Below are positions 1-12,111 of a stretch of DNA of 64,000 bases, one piece after another. Each line of letters opens with the position of its first letter. Position 1 is the first letter of the stretch. The DNA is taken from NCBI GenBank assembly GCA_026214975.1, contig CM047805.1, positions 8,828,463-8,892,462 of the forward strand. The letters run 5' to 3'. This DNA comes from Gentiana macrophylla (taxonomy: Eukaryota; Streptophyta; Magnoliopsida; Gentianales; Gentianaceae). The notes under the pieces are model-generated. The model was given only the letters and a program-made list of their open reading frames with translations. It was not told where the DNA came from and ran no database searches. The position numbers and the translations under genes were made by a program.

Positions 1-2010
1 ATTCTCCACCATACATAAATTTCACCTGTAAGGAAAATATATCATTTTAAAAAAAGGTGCAAGTGTTAATGATTCATTTGAATTCACTTCATTAATTCCC
101 TTCTATTCAAGAACAAGGTATACAAAATTAGGACAGACAATGAAAAGACACATCCAAATGAAAAAAAAAAAAGAACCACAGACTCGCATGAAAAAGTAAA
201 ATCCATAATACCTGCTTGAAAATGGTGCTTGTCCCGGACCCTTCCAGGCTACAAGGAGAAGTGTCGGACTTTTCTTTGCTTCAAGCACACAGGCAAAGAT
301 CTACACGAGAAAGTAGATTGGCATTCTCTTTGCCCATGAAGACTTCCAAGCGATGCAGGAAAGAATACAATGAAAAATCCAACGATTGAAAGCTTTGCCT
401 GCCAAAAGCCACAGTGCAATTCATTTAAATTCATCTAGAAAAAGAGCAATGCTGGACCTCGTTAACATAACTTATATGGAAAAGACTACAAGAGTACCTT
501 CCCCCATATGTTTCCTTTAATGTTATTTTGACCTTCTTCCTCATAGGAACCATCTTCATATAACCAAAAGTGTGTACCACGAGGACATTGTACACTCGCT
601 AGCTGAAAAAAGTAGAAAATTCAATCAAAGTTTTGAGTAGCACAAAGACCAAGAGCTTGAGCTCTGTAATAGTAGAGGAAACACCATTACAATATCAACT
701 ATTATTCAGATAAATAGTAAAACAAAGCTACATTTCTTTCACCTAAAACTCACATTACATTAGAAGTGAAGAAGCAAGAAACTAACATTTACGACAAAAA
801 TCCACATGAAGAGACTTTATGATGTAGGACATCTAATTAGCTATTAGTCTTTTATTCTTATTTTAAATTAATCCCTAGTTGTTAGCACATTATTCTTCTT
901 TTATGAATGAAACTTCTAAGAGCTTGGATTTAGCTATCTTTTCAATGTAGAACTTACATCCCTCTGTAGCGACCGATGCAACAACAATGGAGGCTACAAG
1001 GGCGGTATTTATCTTGTATATGCTCAACTATTGCAAATATACGAGCCCTTTATTAACATTCTCTTACCTGTATTATTAAAATTTAAGATTCCTTGCATGG
1101 AGTTGTGACATGGTTAATTTTAATTTTGTGAAACAAAGAATTGTGACATTGTTTGCATTTCAAAGGCTGGTGTACTTGCTTGCACTTGAGACATTTCAAT
1201 ATGGAATTACTAATATGCAACTAATTGATCCATCAATCATCCACAACTGTCCAAATAGATTCATAAAATGAATTAGCCGATAGATTGTTGAACCTTTCAA
1301 CATTAGTAAAATTAACTGTGTGTTCTCTTCGATGTATATCATATGAAGATTTTCAATCACTCTATAACAAACAGAATGTATGAAGTTGCATGTATCAGCA
1401 AAGCAAAAATGCTAACCATTTCATATAATCTATCCTTCTTTCAAAGTCAAAAGGAGGAAAGAACTTGCCCCCAAATAAAGAACCAGGACTTTCTTTATTT
1501 GTGGTATGAAACAGAAAACTATGATGATTATACATGGAATACTACTTAATAAGTTAGAGTTAGAAATTAACACAAAGAAAACATTTTGCAGGAACACTAA
1601 TAAGTTGTGACTTGTACCTAAGCAACCATATTTCCTTCCAAAAACAAAAGAGTGCAATGTTTACAATACCTTCAGAACCTTGAGCTCCACTTTTGTAACC
1701 TCGCGTCCATTAAAGTATACCTTTGTATTACCATTACTTGCATCAATAAGAAGCTTTCCACCCACATTCGATTTAGCACTTATTATCCTCGTCAACCTTT
1801 TCCCTCCTGTTCGCAGATGCAATTTCAGTAATAAAATCAAACATCAAAGTCAAGATCACAAAAATAAACTCCAAAAAAATCTTTACTATATACTACTTGC
1901 ACCTACCTTGCCCCAAAATCCAGAATTCTTGTCATACCAGTACCTCCCAAGACGTTTTGCCAACTTGTCAGCTCTTATAGCAGCCGATTTGGATATTTTT
2001 TGGGGGCGGC
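1..2010 (-). pseudogene. Extra-large G protein (XLG) gene fragment with broken P-loop
   Basis: XLG proteins are plant G-alpha-like proteins with a long N-terminal extension that act at the plasma membrane and nucleus. On the minus strand I read exons at about 2010-1907 (ends RYWYDKNSGFWGK), 1806-1670 (contains DASNGNTKVYFNGREV), 602-498 (contains [15 protein letters not shown]), 399-212 (ends EGSGTSTIFKQ, the XLG-type P-loop) and 25-1 (VKFMYGGE). Consensus GT/AG sites and matching phases join the first three. The order and motifs match the XLG segment just before and into the G domain. In the 399-212 exon two single-base losses are needed to keep LLLV and EGSGTSTIFKQ in frame, and the segment before them is diverged. 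The N-terminal half of an XLG is not visible upstream. The rest of the G domain would lie left of position 1. Family identity is confident; pseudogene status is inferred from the frame breaks, and an assembly error is the alternative. Confidence 0.
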
Positions 2011-2880
2011 AATAATGAAAGAAAGCTTAGATGTTGTTTCCCAAATTTCCATTGACCGTGAAATGGCACATGCATCTCCATAAACCAAACAGATTCGAGA
2101 ATTAACGGAAGAGAAAGCGAGAGATCCGGCGGCGGCGGTCCTGAAGCACCGGATCTTGTTATTACAAAGCACCCACATCTCCCGAAGCACCCTCCATCTC
2201 CATTCTGATAAGAACAAAAAACCCGACTCTTGGATGATGTGAAATGTGGTTCCAAAATCCACCGTGCTCGAGATATGTCAAAGCATAAGAAATTTGCTCA
2301 TATGTTATCCTCATCGCAATCGAAGCCACTAGGAGAAAACGATTGGAGCAAGAAGGAGGCGGAGCCACCACTACGGCACGGAAAATTTATTCAACCAAGC
2401 AATTCAACCCCTTTCTTTCGATTTGATGGATAATCGAATATGAAGAGTGGTGATTAATACCCAAAAAATAAAAGATTAGCTTAGAAGAAGAAACAATTTA
2501 TTGCATAATTTAAAAAAAAGCGGAGGAAGAAAGAAAAACTCTGATTCTTCACCGAGTTGGAATGTCGTTTCCAAAGCCACCGTTCATCAACTATCTTCAA
2601 GCATAAGGATTATTGAGTCATCAAAATTACCACAAGACATGTAGACACGGAGAAGCAAATCCACAACCCTAACCGTCTTACAGCGGATATGAGACCCGGA
2701 GACGAAAATACAAATTGCAAATGTTGAAGAAGGCGGTGGTGAAGAATATATATATATATGCAGACATGGCGGTGGCTAGTGGAGTTAAGAAAACCGGTGG
2801 AGAGCAGCGACCATAGGAAGCAGACAGGCGGTAGTGGAAAGGACTGCCAGAGCTCCAACAAACTACCCTAATTACGCAAA

Positions 2881-2916
<36 letters not shown>

Positions 2917-2967
2917 ACAGACAAAACAGGACGACCATATAGCAATATATTAGATACCTCAATGGTA

Positions 2968-3004
<37 letters not shown>

Positions 3005-3053
3005 AATTACTGTATTGGAGACTAATTCTGATTCTTATCTCTTACTCTCTTAG
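2011..3053. other. Intergenic, with poly(A) run and TA microsatellite
   Basis: No supportable gene. It holds a 32-base A run at 2883-2914 and about 15 TA units at 2971-3000. Segments at 2230-2290 and 2560-2615 share a loosely similar stretch (TTCCAAA.CCACCGT followed by CAAGCATAAG or AAAGCATAAG), suggesting an old local duplication of the sequence upstream of the XLG exons. Confidence 0.
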
Positions 3054-3701
3054 CAGCAGAAAATCTGAGGCTTAGTGAAAAGGTAAATAATATTTTTTCC
3101 TTACAAAAACATAGTTTGTTTTATCTTTTCTTAGAGGGAATTCATCTTATTTCTTTACAGATTTTTTACTTTACACACTAATTAAACCACTATGTGAATG
3201 ATGAATCTGTATTTTGCGCAGTAAGAAAAGTGATTGTTTTAGTAATTTTGATACACATTATTCTTTAAGGGCACAACACATTATGTCCAAGTGTCACGTC
3301 ATATTGTGACATTTGTTGTGTCAGGATGGTTGTAGCAGCAACACTATTTCATAGAAAAATGCTATTGCCTCAACAAATATTAGTGTCACGATAGTTGACA
3401 TAACACATTTTACACCTTTAATAATGACGGATGATCTATTGATTGATATAGATCCCATCATAATTCAAGTTTAGAAAAATACGTTGTGTCGATAATTTAG
3501 ATCTATATTTTATTGATGTATTTTGTTTTGTAGTGCGGAATCAAACCTCCTTCCACTTCAGAAGAAAGTGAAGAAATGCAGGTGGCAGTGGTGGATGATG
3601 ATGATGAAGAAGATGATGATGAAACACTAGATGTGGAGACTGATTTGTTCATTGGACCACCTCACAAGAGATACAAACAACAACATGCTTTCAAGAATTG
3701 A
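3054..3701 (+). pseudogene. 3' end of a SOC1-like MADS-box gene (two exons)
   Basis: A small exon at 3054-3082 (acceptor TTAG or TTAGCAG, donor AAG/GTAAAT) encodes AENLRLSEK. A last exon at 3534-3701 (acceptor TTTTGTAG) encodes CGIKPP, an Asp/Glu-rich run and then DVETDLFIGPPHKR before TGA. The phases join without a break. The combination of ENxxLSEKxG with a C-terminal VETxLFIGxP is the signature of the SOC1/TM3 clade of MIKC MADS-box flowering regulators. No MADS or K-box exon is visible upstream, where the poly(A) and TA repeats and then the opposite-strand XLG relic lie. This looks like a truncated copy. A distant 5' part beyond the window is unlikely because XLG sequence intervenes. The acidic insert between the two motifs is longer than I expect for SOC1. 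Confidence 0.
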
Positions 3702-4822
3702 TGATGATAATTCAGGTTGTTTTGCAAACTTTAATCCACTTAATTATTATCCTACTAGTTCTCATAAATTGTGATTACATCTTTGTTATGATTTTTTGGG
3801 GAAAAAAAATTATCCAACAACTGTCGTAAGTAAATTATATTAGATGACATGCATTATATATCTATAAATCTCTGTTCTCTTTTGTTGGTTTGGATGGTGA
3901 AAGAGAGTATAAGTATATGGTTATGATGCAATACATTTGGTACAATAGTTATACCATAAAATCTCTCGATGTTCTTGCACCCATTCAATGTCAAGGATAA
4001 TGATATGTATGTGCCAAGGAGTACAAATGTTTAAGGTTTTGTCGTTACTGTGGGGTGTTATTAACGAGGAGATTTATCATCATATAATCAAAACATGATA
4101 TGTGGAAGTAAGCACAAGAGTAATAATGCTACTGTCGGAACCATTCGGACACCAGTAATTTTATGGTGCTTCTGGACCAAATTTTTGGACCACCATGTCC
4201 TCGGTTTGCAAAAATATGATTGGTTGCTTGGTTTTATACAGAGGGGTCCACCAAAAATATCTAAAATCCTATTGGTGGGACACACCAAATAAAATTTGGT
4301 CATAGACCATTGTAAAATTTGTGTTCCGACACAGTGAATGTCATTTGTCAACAGGAAATAATGTAGTGGGGCCCTTATTAAAAAGATGTCAAATCATCAT
4401 CATATCTCACTGCCACATAATGTGCACTTGAATTCTCGTATCTTGTTGTTGAATTGCATATATACATCGGTTAGGTGAATTTAATGTTGATCTTTGTGTG
4501 TGTATCAGTTTAATTTTTACAACAATATTACACGTCATACTTTTATACTATTGATCATGATTGACGGGGCCCATATCTATCAATAAGTCAAACACCATGA
4601 ACAAGTTGATCTTTAACAAAACCTTAGAATGAGAATTAGAATTGAAATTCTATTGAATCCCAATTTATTGTAAAATCGCAAATCTATCATGATTTACCTA
4701 CACCCAAAAACAAACCAATGCGGTCAAAAGATAAACTCTGCACATTTTTTAGGCAAGATTCGACTTTACAGATTATTGAGTATTAACAAAAACAACATCA
4801 ATCTCAATTACTTTCTTAGACA
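3702..4822. other. Intergenic; no gene seen
   Basis: AT-rich, no coding signal supported by motifs. It contains the short inverted-repeat element at 4131-4335. Confidence 0.
4131..4335. mobile_element. Candidate MITE with short terminal inverted repeats
   Basis: The left end ACTGTCGGAACCA and the inverse of the right end, ACTGTGTCGGAACAC, form an imperfect terminal inverted repeat around about 205 bp of non-coding, AT-rich DNA. No clear target-site duplication is visible, so this is a candidate only. Confidence 0.
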
Positions 4823-4827
4823 CAAAA

Positions 4828-7044
4828 TGTAATGCCCCGTCCCCGGACACCGAGTCCTTATCCGGAAAAAGGAACGTTCGGCACGTATAAAATAAAATAA
4901 ATTTCACTTTATACGTAAGCCTCTACTACGTCGTATCGAGATAAGCAAAACGGAAGCAAAAGACTCGGGTAAATTTTTTTCCAAACATCCAAGAATAGAA
5001 ATTCAACTAAAGATAGAAAATGTAACATTTATTACATTGGAAAACCAAACGAAACCAAAACGTACGAAAACCTCCAAACGTACTCTAAAAGGAATTACAA
5101 AGTTTTCAAACAAACTTCAAGCCTAAAATATAAATAAAACAAGAATAAATAAACTCTTCAACTTCGCCGTCCTTAAACGTCGTCATCAAAGTCATCGTCG
5201 ATCTCTGGATCAACATGTTCATCTTCTCTCCCCCAAACACATAAATAAGCATGCATTTGAGGTAAGTACATTGTACATAGCAAGAGGTAGAAGCTACAAT
5301 TTAATTAAGGTTTATAATTAAAAGATTATCTTTATGAGACCAACTCAATCTAGGGTTCACTTCATGCCCATCGACATGTCATGACTATACGTTTCTAACT
5401 TAACATATCTTGGTTACGTCATCACTCAAAGACACTACGCATGACATTCATCAGCCTGAAGATATACTTGCTGACTAACGGTGAATTGCACCGGTTAGCT
5501 CCGGGGTCTCCCCGGTATGCGTATACGTTCGATGAATTTCCTCCATTACCCTTCAGCCTTTTGAGCCAGTAGCGTTGTTCACCTTTTATGAACGTATCAC
5601 AATGCCGATATGAAATAGTGCCTCACCGAGAATATTTGACGTTTTATCTTTTACTATCACATATGTAAGTTTATTATTGTGTATTAACTAACCACCTAAG
5701 TGTTTTCAAGGCAAAACTCACCTTATCAACTCTACTCCCTCACTTAGACAGCTAGACATCACATCCTATCAAGTACACAGACATTGAAGAACTCTAGTTC
5801 ATCAAAGCACAAGCCCTTTCATGCCCTTCCGACGGATCCGAACTTCAACTCCCTTTAAGAGTACATCCGGTGCCGAAACTAAACGAATCGGAAGCTCAAT
5901 CGAGGCTTGTTCAAGCTTAATTAGTGTTATAAGGTCAAAGAGCAACGTTTAAAACTCATATCATAGCTAAAATCATCTTATTCATAAAAAATAGTCTAGG
6001 TGCAGTGCGCTTTGCATCGTTCGATCTTGCATGCCTTGAGCCTCTCTGTATGTAAAATTTTCGGTTCTGCTTGTCTAGTGCGCCCGCACTGGGCTCCAGT
6101 GTGCTTGCACTGGATCTGGTGCACCCGCACTAACTCTCTGAATGTAAAAATTCACGTTCAGGACCTTCAGTGCGTCCGCACTGGGCTTGGTGCGCCCGCA
6201 CCAAGCGCAACAACTCCCAAAAACTCAGTTTTTGAACCCTAATCGTTCTCAAACTTATTCAACATCAATATACTCAGAAAAGAGCATAAAAACATAGCTT
6301 TTATCTATCATAACATCTGTAGATCCTTAGGCAATACGAAGGTACGGTATCTAGCACATTAATCATCTCAAACCTTAAAACGAAACCTAATAAACCATAA
6401 TTAACTTGTAGGAAGATCCTCTTACCTTTATCAAGTTAATCCAAATCCAAAAACTCAGAAAAACTGCAAAAACAAACACCTTTTGCATAGAAACCTATAT
6501 GATCAATCCGAATTTGCATTAGAATTGATCACAAACTTCTATCACATCGAGACTACGAGAGACATGAGTTTTGATCCATCAAACTCATCCAAAACATCAG
6601 CTAGGTCTAAAACCATACCTCGAGAAAATCTCCAACTTTTTGGTGCTGAAACGACGCCCTCCTCACAACAATTCCAACGCTCTACTCTCATCTGAAAACG
6701 ATTAAGGTTCGTATAAGAACTGATAGAAAACTTTCTCAGCCCTAATAACTCTTCACACGCCATTCCTCTCTAGAGTGTAGAATGAAATTCTTATTTCTTT
6801 TTGCTTATGGGAACTAATGTGATTTTTTTTCCTTAAATAACAAATCCCAAAAAAAATAATATCCTATTATTTTCCCTTATCATAAAAAGAAAATCAGATT
6901 TTTCTTAAAGTATATATACAAATTTCAAAAAAATATATATACATTTATCTCAAAAACTTAACTCCAATAAAAGAAGTCAGAATAATAATATTTCGTTTTC
7001 GCAAAATGACACGTCTGCCCTTTCCCGAAAATTAGAATATTACA
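4828..7044 (+). mobile_element. Solo LTR, family A copy 1 (TSD CAAAA)
   Basis: The 2217-bp segment starts TGTAATGCCCCG and ends ATATTACA, and is flanked by perfect 5-bp duplications CAAAA (4823-4827 and 7045-7049). It carries no coding capacity. Its start is nearly the same as that of the copy at 29255-31347 (GCCCCGT.CCCGGACACCG, then GAGTCCTTATCCGGAA). A TG...CA segment with a 5-bp TSD and no internal region is what recombination between the two LTRs of a retrotransposon leaves. About 6065-6210 holds several GTGCGCCCGCAC-like units that are absent from the other copy. The strand is taken from the TG start and is arbitrary. Confidence 0.
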
Positions 7045-7301
7045 CAAAATCAAGTACAATTGTAGGAGATGAATCCCCCCTCACCTATACGGAGGCCAAA
7101 AGGCTCTCGAGGATAAGAAGCGACATTGTTTACTTACTCTGCTAATATTAGGTCTAGCGTTGTAACTGAATCAGACTACTCATGAGCTTCTCATATTTGA
7201 GTCACGAAGAAATTTGACACGATTCAATTTTTTTCGGAGATGGAGCTACTTGAGTTGTAAAACCCCTTACCTCCTTATAGGGGTATTTTTGTCTATTCAA
7301 A

Positions 7302-7462
7302 TAACAACAATTGAGGGAAAGTATTTTTCATTGGTTTGATTGAGTACAATAGTAGGCTATTTATACTACATAGCCATAATGTAAACGCAATAATACACAA
7401 TATATGCGATTGATTACGATAATTCATTTCCATGATTTTGTGTATCTAAAATATTCTCAACA
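7302..7462 (-). repeat. 3' LTR of the TRIM element
   Basis: Its 161 bp match the split 5' LTR almost base for base. Visible differences include TTGAGGGAAAG versus TTGAGAGAAAG and GATTACGATAA versus GATTACAATAA. Confidence 0.
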
Positions 7463-8239
7463 CGCCCCCGCAATCTCATGGTAATGCAATGAACATGGAG
7501 ATTGACTTGTAAAGAATGAATATTTCCTTCACATGGTGGTTGCAACAACTTCACCAGATCAATTGGCATCAACTGCATCCCAATCTGAAATTGCCGGAAT
7601 CCTGCGACAGGAGGAGGAAATATGTTGAGGGAATAGCATACCCTAAAAGAAAACTGGGATAGGATGGAGTCATAGAATAAGGAATAGAGAGGAGAATATA
7701 GTGGGAGGGATATACCCTAAAAAAAACTGGATGACCCGAAAACGTGGAGGAGTCATGAAACAAATACGTGGACAGAAGTTGACTCCCTAAACAAAAAAGA
7801 AAAGGAGCGGAGGGTTGTACCCTAACAAAAGAAATGGAGGGGTGTACCCTAACAAAATAAACGTAAGAAAAGGCATGGAGGGGTGTACCCTAACGAAAAA
7901 AAAAGATTTTAATAGAGGAGAACAACGATGATCAATAGAGATTGAAGGAGGAAAAAAAATAGACAGGAAGAGTATGAAAGGGAAATTTTTTGAGACGGTA
8001 GAAAAGATGAAAGTTTTATCAAGCCCATTAGTAGGACATATAAGTTTGCATAGCTGGCGAAGGTAACGACACCAATAGAAATATATTCAGAATATTAGAG
8101 AAGACATAAAATAAAAATAAAACAACAAAGGTAAAAGTGAAACATGAGGGGTGAGGGTTCGATCATATTAATGTCACAAACCCCCACCCTAACATTTTTC
8201 TGTAGAGATCGCTCAGGACCGAAAGATGTTAGTCTGAGA
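7463..8239 (-). repeat. TRIM interior with GGGTNTACCC-type repeats
   Basis: The interior is non-coding. Between about 7620 and 7900 it repeats a purine-rich unit ending in ATACCCTAA or GTACCCTAAC, most clearly as GGAGGGGTGTACCCTAAC at 7840 and 7875. The core GGGTGTACCC is nearly palindromic. No protein is supported here. Confidence 0.
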
Positions 8240-8370
8240 GCTCTGATGCCATAACAACAATTGAGAGAAAGTATTTTTCATTGGTTTGATTGAGTACAAT
8301 AGTAGGCTATTTATACTACATAGCCATAATGTAAACGCAATAATACACAATATATGCGATTGATTACAAT

Positions 8371-11300
8371 CAGTGTTCTAAAAATCGCATAAATCGGTCG
8401 CCTAGGCGCTAGGCGCACCCCAAGCGTGTCGAATACACCCTAGGCGACATCTTCTAGGCGGCTGTGTCTTCTGGGCGCTTCTAGGCGACCTGGGCGCCGC
8501 CTAGGCGACCTGGGCGCTGCATAGTCGATTAGGGTTTCAAATTTTTTTTTTTACTTGACATATAAATACCAAAAAATACATAATAAAAAAACACTTGCAA
8601 GCAAAACAAAAAAAAAAAAAGAGCCTCCCGTCCCCTTCTTCTTCAAATGTGCATCTTCACGCCCCTCTCTCTTCTTCTTCGATTTATCCCTCCTCCTCCC
8701 TTCACACGCCGGCCAACCCGACCTCCACCGGCCCTTCACAGCCCACCGGAGGTGAGTCTCTTTTTTTTTTTTTTTGTTTTTGTTATTTTAATCCAAATGT
8801 TTTATCAATTTGTTTACTTATTTTGTATTTGGTATTTACTTGTATCAATTAGTTGTTTTTTTTCCTTTTCATTTTGACATTTTGTTGATTTGTTTAAGTC
8901 TTCAAGAAATGAAAATTGTTAAGTTGATTAATTTCACATTATGTGTGTATTTTTTTGGTTTAATTTGTTTATAACTTAGTTCATAAGCTAAGTAATGAAA
9001 GTTGTTAAGTTGATTAATTTCATAGAATCATAATATGTATGTATACTATTTTTTTGGTTTAATTTGTTTATAACTTAGTTCATAAGCTAAGTAGCTAACT
9101 AGCTAAGTAGTAAGTACTTAAGTACTAAGTAGTAAGTAGTAACTAGTTTTGTTTGACACTTTGCTTATTTTTAGATAAACAATGGCTCAAGAACAAGGAG
9201 GGAATGCAAATATTGGTACGTCTAATGCTTATTCTTCTATCCGGAATCCATTGAAGAAACAAAGTGACGATATTGGGTGGGAGTTTGGATCGTTGTATGA
9301 AGCAAACAATAATGATAAGTGGAAATGTTTAAAATGCGGCAACAAATATAGTGGAGGGGCATATAGAATTAAGGAACACATCTCCGGATACCATACCGGA
9401 AAAAAGAAGAACGTGAAAGCTTGTCCTATGGCGTCCGAGGAAGAAAAGAGACGTTGTAAAGAAGCACTTATTTCCAATGTAACTAAGAAGCAAACCGAGA
9501 ATGTAGAACGTGAAAAGTCGAGGAAAGAAGTTGATATCAATAAAGAGTTTGATGAAATTGAAGTCATTGAAAGTGGAGGAAGCACCAAAAGACCGAGGCC
9601 TCTTGGACCCATGGATAGATATGCCTCACAAATTAACCCGGAATCTGTCTCGGATGACACTTTTCCTACGAGAACAAGGCCAAAAAACATTAATGATGCA
9701 CTTTTCAAAGAAAGAACTCAAAGTGTGCATCAATATGTGGCTAAGTGGGTGTATCAAAGCGGCGTTTCTTTTAATTCAATTGACAATGATAGTTTTAGAC
9801 AAATGTGTGAGGCAATTGGACAATTTGGCCCGGGTTACCAACCTCCAACCCACTACCAACTTAGAGAGCCACTCTTGAATAAGGAAGTGGAGAAAACAAA
9901 AGAGGCTCTCAAGAGTCATGAAGAGGAATGGGAGAGGAATGGTTGTTCAATCATGACCGATGCTTGGAGTGATAGAAAGAGAAGAAGCATCATGAATTTA
10001 TGTGTGAATTCAAGAATTGGGACGGATTTCCTTTCTTCAAAAGAGGCTTCCGGTGATGCACATACCGGTGAATACATATTTAATTATGTGAATGAATGTA
10101 TTCAAAGCATTGGAGAAGAAAATGTGGTCCAAGTGGTGACCGACAATGCTTCAAACAATATTGCGGCCTCGGATATGTTGAAGGCAATAAGACCACGTAT
10201 CTTTTGGACTCCATGTGCCACTAACTCCATCAATCTTATGCTTGAAGGCATTGGTAAGCTCTCTACTTTCAAGACTATAATCAACAAAGCCAAGAGTTTT
10301 ACCATATTTATCTACTCTCATCACAAGACTTTGCAAATGATGAGAAAGTGTACACGAAGAGAGATCATACGACCCGGAGTGACTAGATTTGCCACTTCTT
10401 TTTTAACATTGCAAAGCTTATTGGAGAAGAAAGAGGCTTTGAGGCAAATGGTTAACTCTAATGAATGGGAAGAGACAAAGTGGTCTAGGAGCAAGAAAGG
10501 AAAAACGGCTTATTCTATCATTGTGCAACAAAGCTTTTGGAGTGGGGTTGCTCGTATATTGAAAGTATTTGAACCGTTGGTAAAAGTCCTTAGACTTGTG
10601 GATGGCGATGTGAAGCCGGCTATGGGCTTTGTGTATGGTGAACTCAAAAAGGCCAAGAATGAGATCAAAGAAGTTATGAAGAATAAAGTGGAGAGTTATA
10701 AGCCTATACTTGATATAGTGGAGAAAGAAAGGAAGGGGCGTGTTGACACTCCACTTCATTTGATAACCTACTTGTTGAATCCATACTATTACTACAAAGA
10801 TGCTTCTTCATTGTCCTCCGATGAACTTATGAGTATCCATGACGCGGTCTTTGAATGTGTGGAGCGGTTATTTGAGGATGTAGACATGCAAAACATTGTG
10901 ACGAACACTCAGTTGGTGCTTTACAAGAACAAGGAAGGTTCATTTGGTAGACCTATGGCTTTAAAAGGATGTGAACAATATACTTTTGATCCGGGTATGA
11001 TTATGAACTCTCTCTTTAATCTTTATGAAGTATTATTATAATATTAACTATTAAGTAATAAGTATTAAGTATTAACTAATAGTTATTGAGTTCAATAATG
11101 TCTTTGTTACTTTTTATCATTTTGAATTTTAGTTGGATGGTGGTCTAACTATGGCAACCATACACTGGAACTCCAAAAGGTTGCAATGAGGATTCTTTCT
11201 TTGACATCAAGCTCTTCCGGTTGTGAAAGAAATTGGAGTGTTTTTGAAGGGGTAAAGTCTTCTATAAAAGTATTCTTGAATTGAAATTTAATAATTTATG

Positions 11301-12030
11301 TGATAGTGTGATATTGATTTTTTAGTGGTTAATTTTATTTTTGTAGATACACACAAAGAAGAGAAATAGACTAGATACCAACCGAATGAACAAGCTAGTC
11401 TATGTTCAATTCAATTCAAGATTGTCTTCTAAGAAGAAGAAAAGGAAGGACAAAGTTGATGTGCTTCTAGCATCAACTGCTGAAAATGCACAATCTTGGA
11501 TAGTTGATGGAATAGATGATGATGACATTGATGAGGAGGTCACACCCGGCTCGGACCTTACATGGGAATTGGTGAGTGAAGCATCCGGAGCAAATGAAGA
11601 ATTGCAACCAAGAAAGAGTACCCGCAATACGGGAGAAGTAAGAGAGCTTGATGAAGAGGATTTTGTGTCCGATGCCACGGAGGATGATACCGATGATCAT
11701 GAAGACATGGACTTTGAATTGGAGTCGGACAAAGAGCGTGATATTGTTGGAGTTGGAGACTTGGGGAATAATGAGGATGAGATTGAAGATTGAACTTGAG
11801 AGTCTTGAGTGTTGACAACATGAGTTACATGACATTGATTTCGTACTTTGGGTTTTGGCTACTCGTTGAGTCGTTTCTTTGATCTTTTGACACATTTTTA
11901 CTTGATTTTTATGTTTTATGATCATAGGATGTAAAAATTATATGAGACGAGTATTATTATTTAAAAAACAAAAAAGCGCCTAGGCGCCCCTGTAGCGCAC
12001 CGACTTCGCCTAGCGAGTTTTAGAACATTG
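8371..12030 (+). mobile_element. hAT transposon, apparently complete (TSD ATTACAAT)
   Basis: The 3660-bp element starts CAGTGTTCTAAAAATCGC, and the inverse of its right end reads CAATGTTCTAAAACTCGC. It is flanked by a perfect 8-bp duplication ATTACAAT (8363-8370 and 12031-12038), the size typical of hAT transposition. Both subterminal regions are crowded with CCTAGGCG or CTAGGCGC motifs (8399-8520 and 11972-12015), the likely transposase-binding sites. It encloses a three-exon transposase gene whose frame is open from start to stop. It sits inside the 5' LTR of the TRIM element, so it is the younger insertion. Confidence 0.
9182..11793 (+). CDS. hAT transposase (BED finger, DUF659, hATC)
   Basis: Three exons, 9182-10994, 11133-11251 and 11347-11793, join in phase to 792 residues. 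The first donor, G/GTATGA, restores FDPVGWWSNYG across the junction; reading through instead would stop at 11039. The protein has a BED-type zinc finger (C49, C52, H66, H71), a DUF659/RNase H-like core with D260 (MTDAWSD) and D321 (VTDNASNN), and a hATC dimerisation region with SSSGCERNW (E636). The tail is strongly acidic with a lysine patch (KKKKRK) just before it. In the usual CxxH motif the residue after C345 is Asn348 rather than His. The enzyme would cut and paste elements carrying the matching ends. The frame is intact, so activity is possible but not shown. Confidence 0.
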
Positions 12031-12111
12031 ATTACAATAATTCATTTCCATGATTTTGTGTATCTAAAATATTCTCAACATCAAAATTAGTTTTTTTTCC
12101 CATTTTTTTAG

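Larger units (their letters stand above)
7302..12080 (-). mobile_element. TRIM-type LTR element (TSD TCAAA), interrupted by hAT
   Basis: Two 161-bp LTRs in minus orientation: the 3' LTR at 7302-7462 and the 5' LTR at 8252-8370 plus 12039-12080, split by the hAT transposon. On the minus strand each LTR starts TGTTGAGAATATT and ends TTGTTGTTA. A primer-binding site, TGGCATCAGAGC (8251-8240), resembling the initiator-Met tRNA type, directly follows the 5' LTR, and GCGGGGGCG precedes the 3' LTR as a polypurine tract. TCAAA flanks both outer ends (7297-7301 and 12081-12085). Without the hAT it is about 1.1 kb with a non-coding interior, which fits a terminal-repeat retrotransposon in miniature that depends on another element's proteins. 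Confidence 0.

Noticed and set aside
2610..2861. Minus-strand 83-codon ORF upstream of the XLG exons
   Set aside because: It translates a (TA) run and lacks XLG N-terminal motifs; no splice connection to the exon at 1907.
8551..8877. Overlapping ORFs on both strands in a Lys/Ser/Pro-rich stretch
   Set aside because: They fall in the A/T- and C/T-rich leader of the hAT transposon and have low-complexity composition without any domain.
11041..11130. Stop at 11039 as the true end of the hAT protein
   Set aside because: Splicing at G/GTATGA (10995) to 11133 restores the conserved WW..YG and SSSGCERNW motifs in frame, so the read-through stop is intronic.
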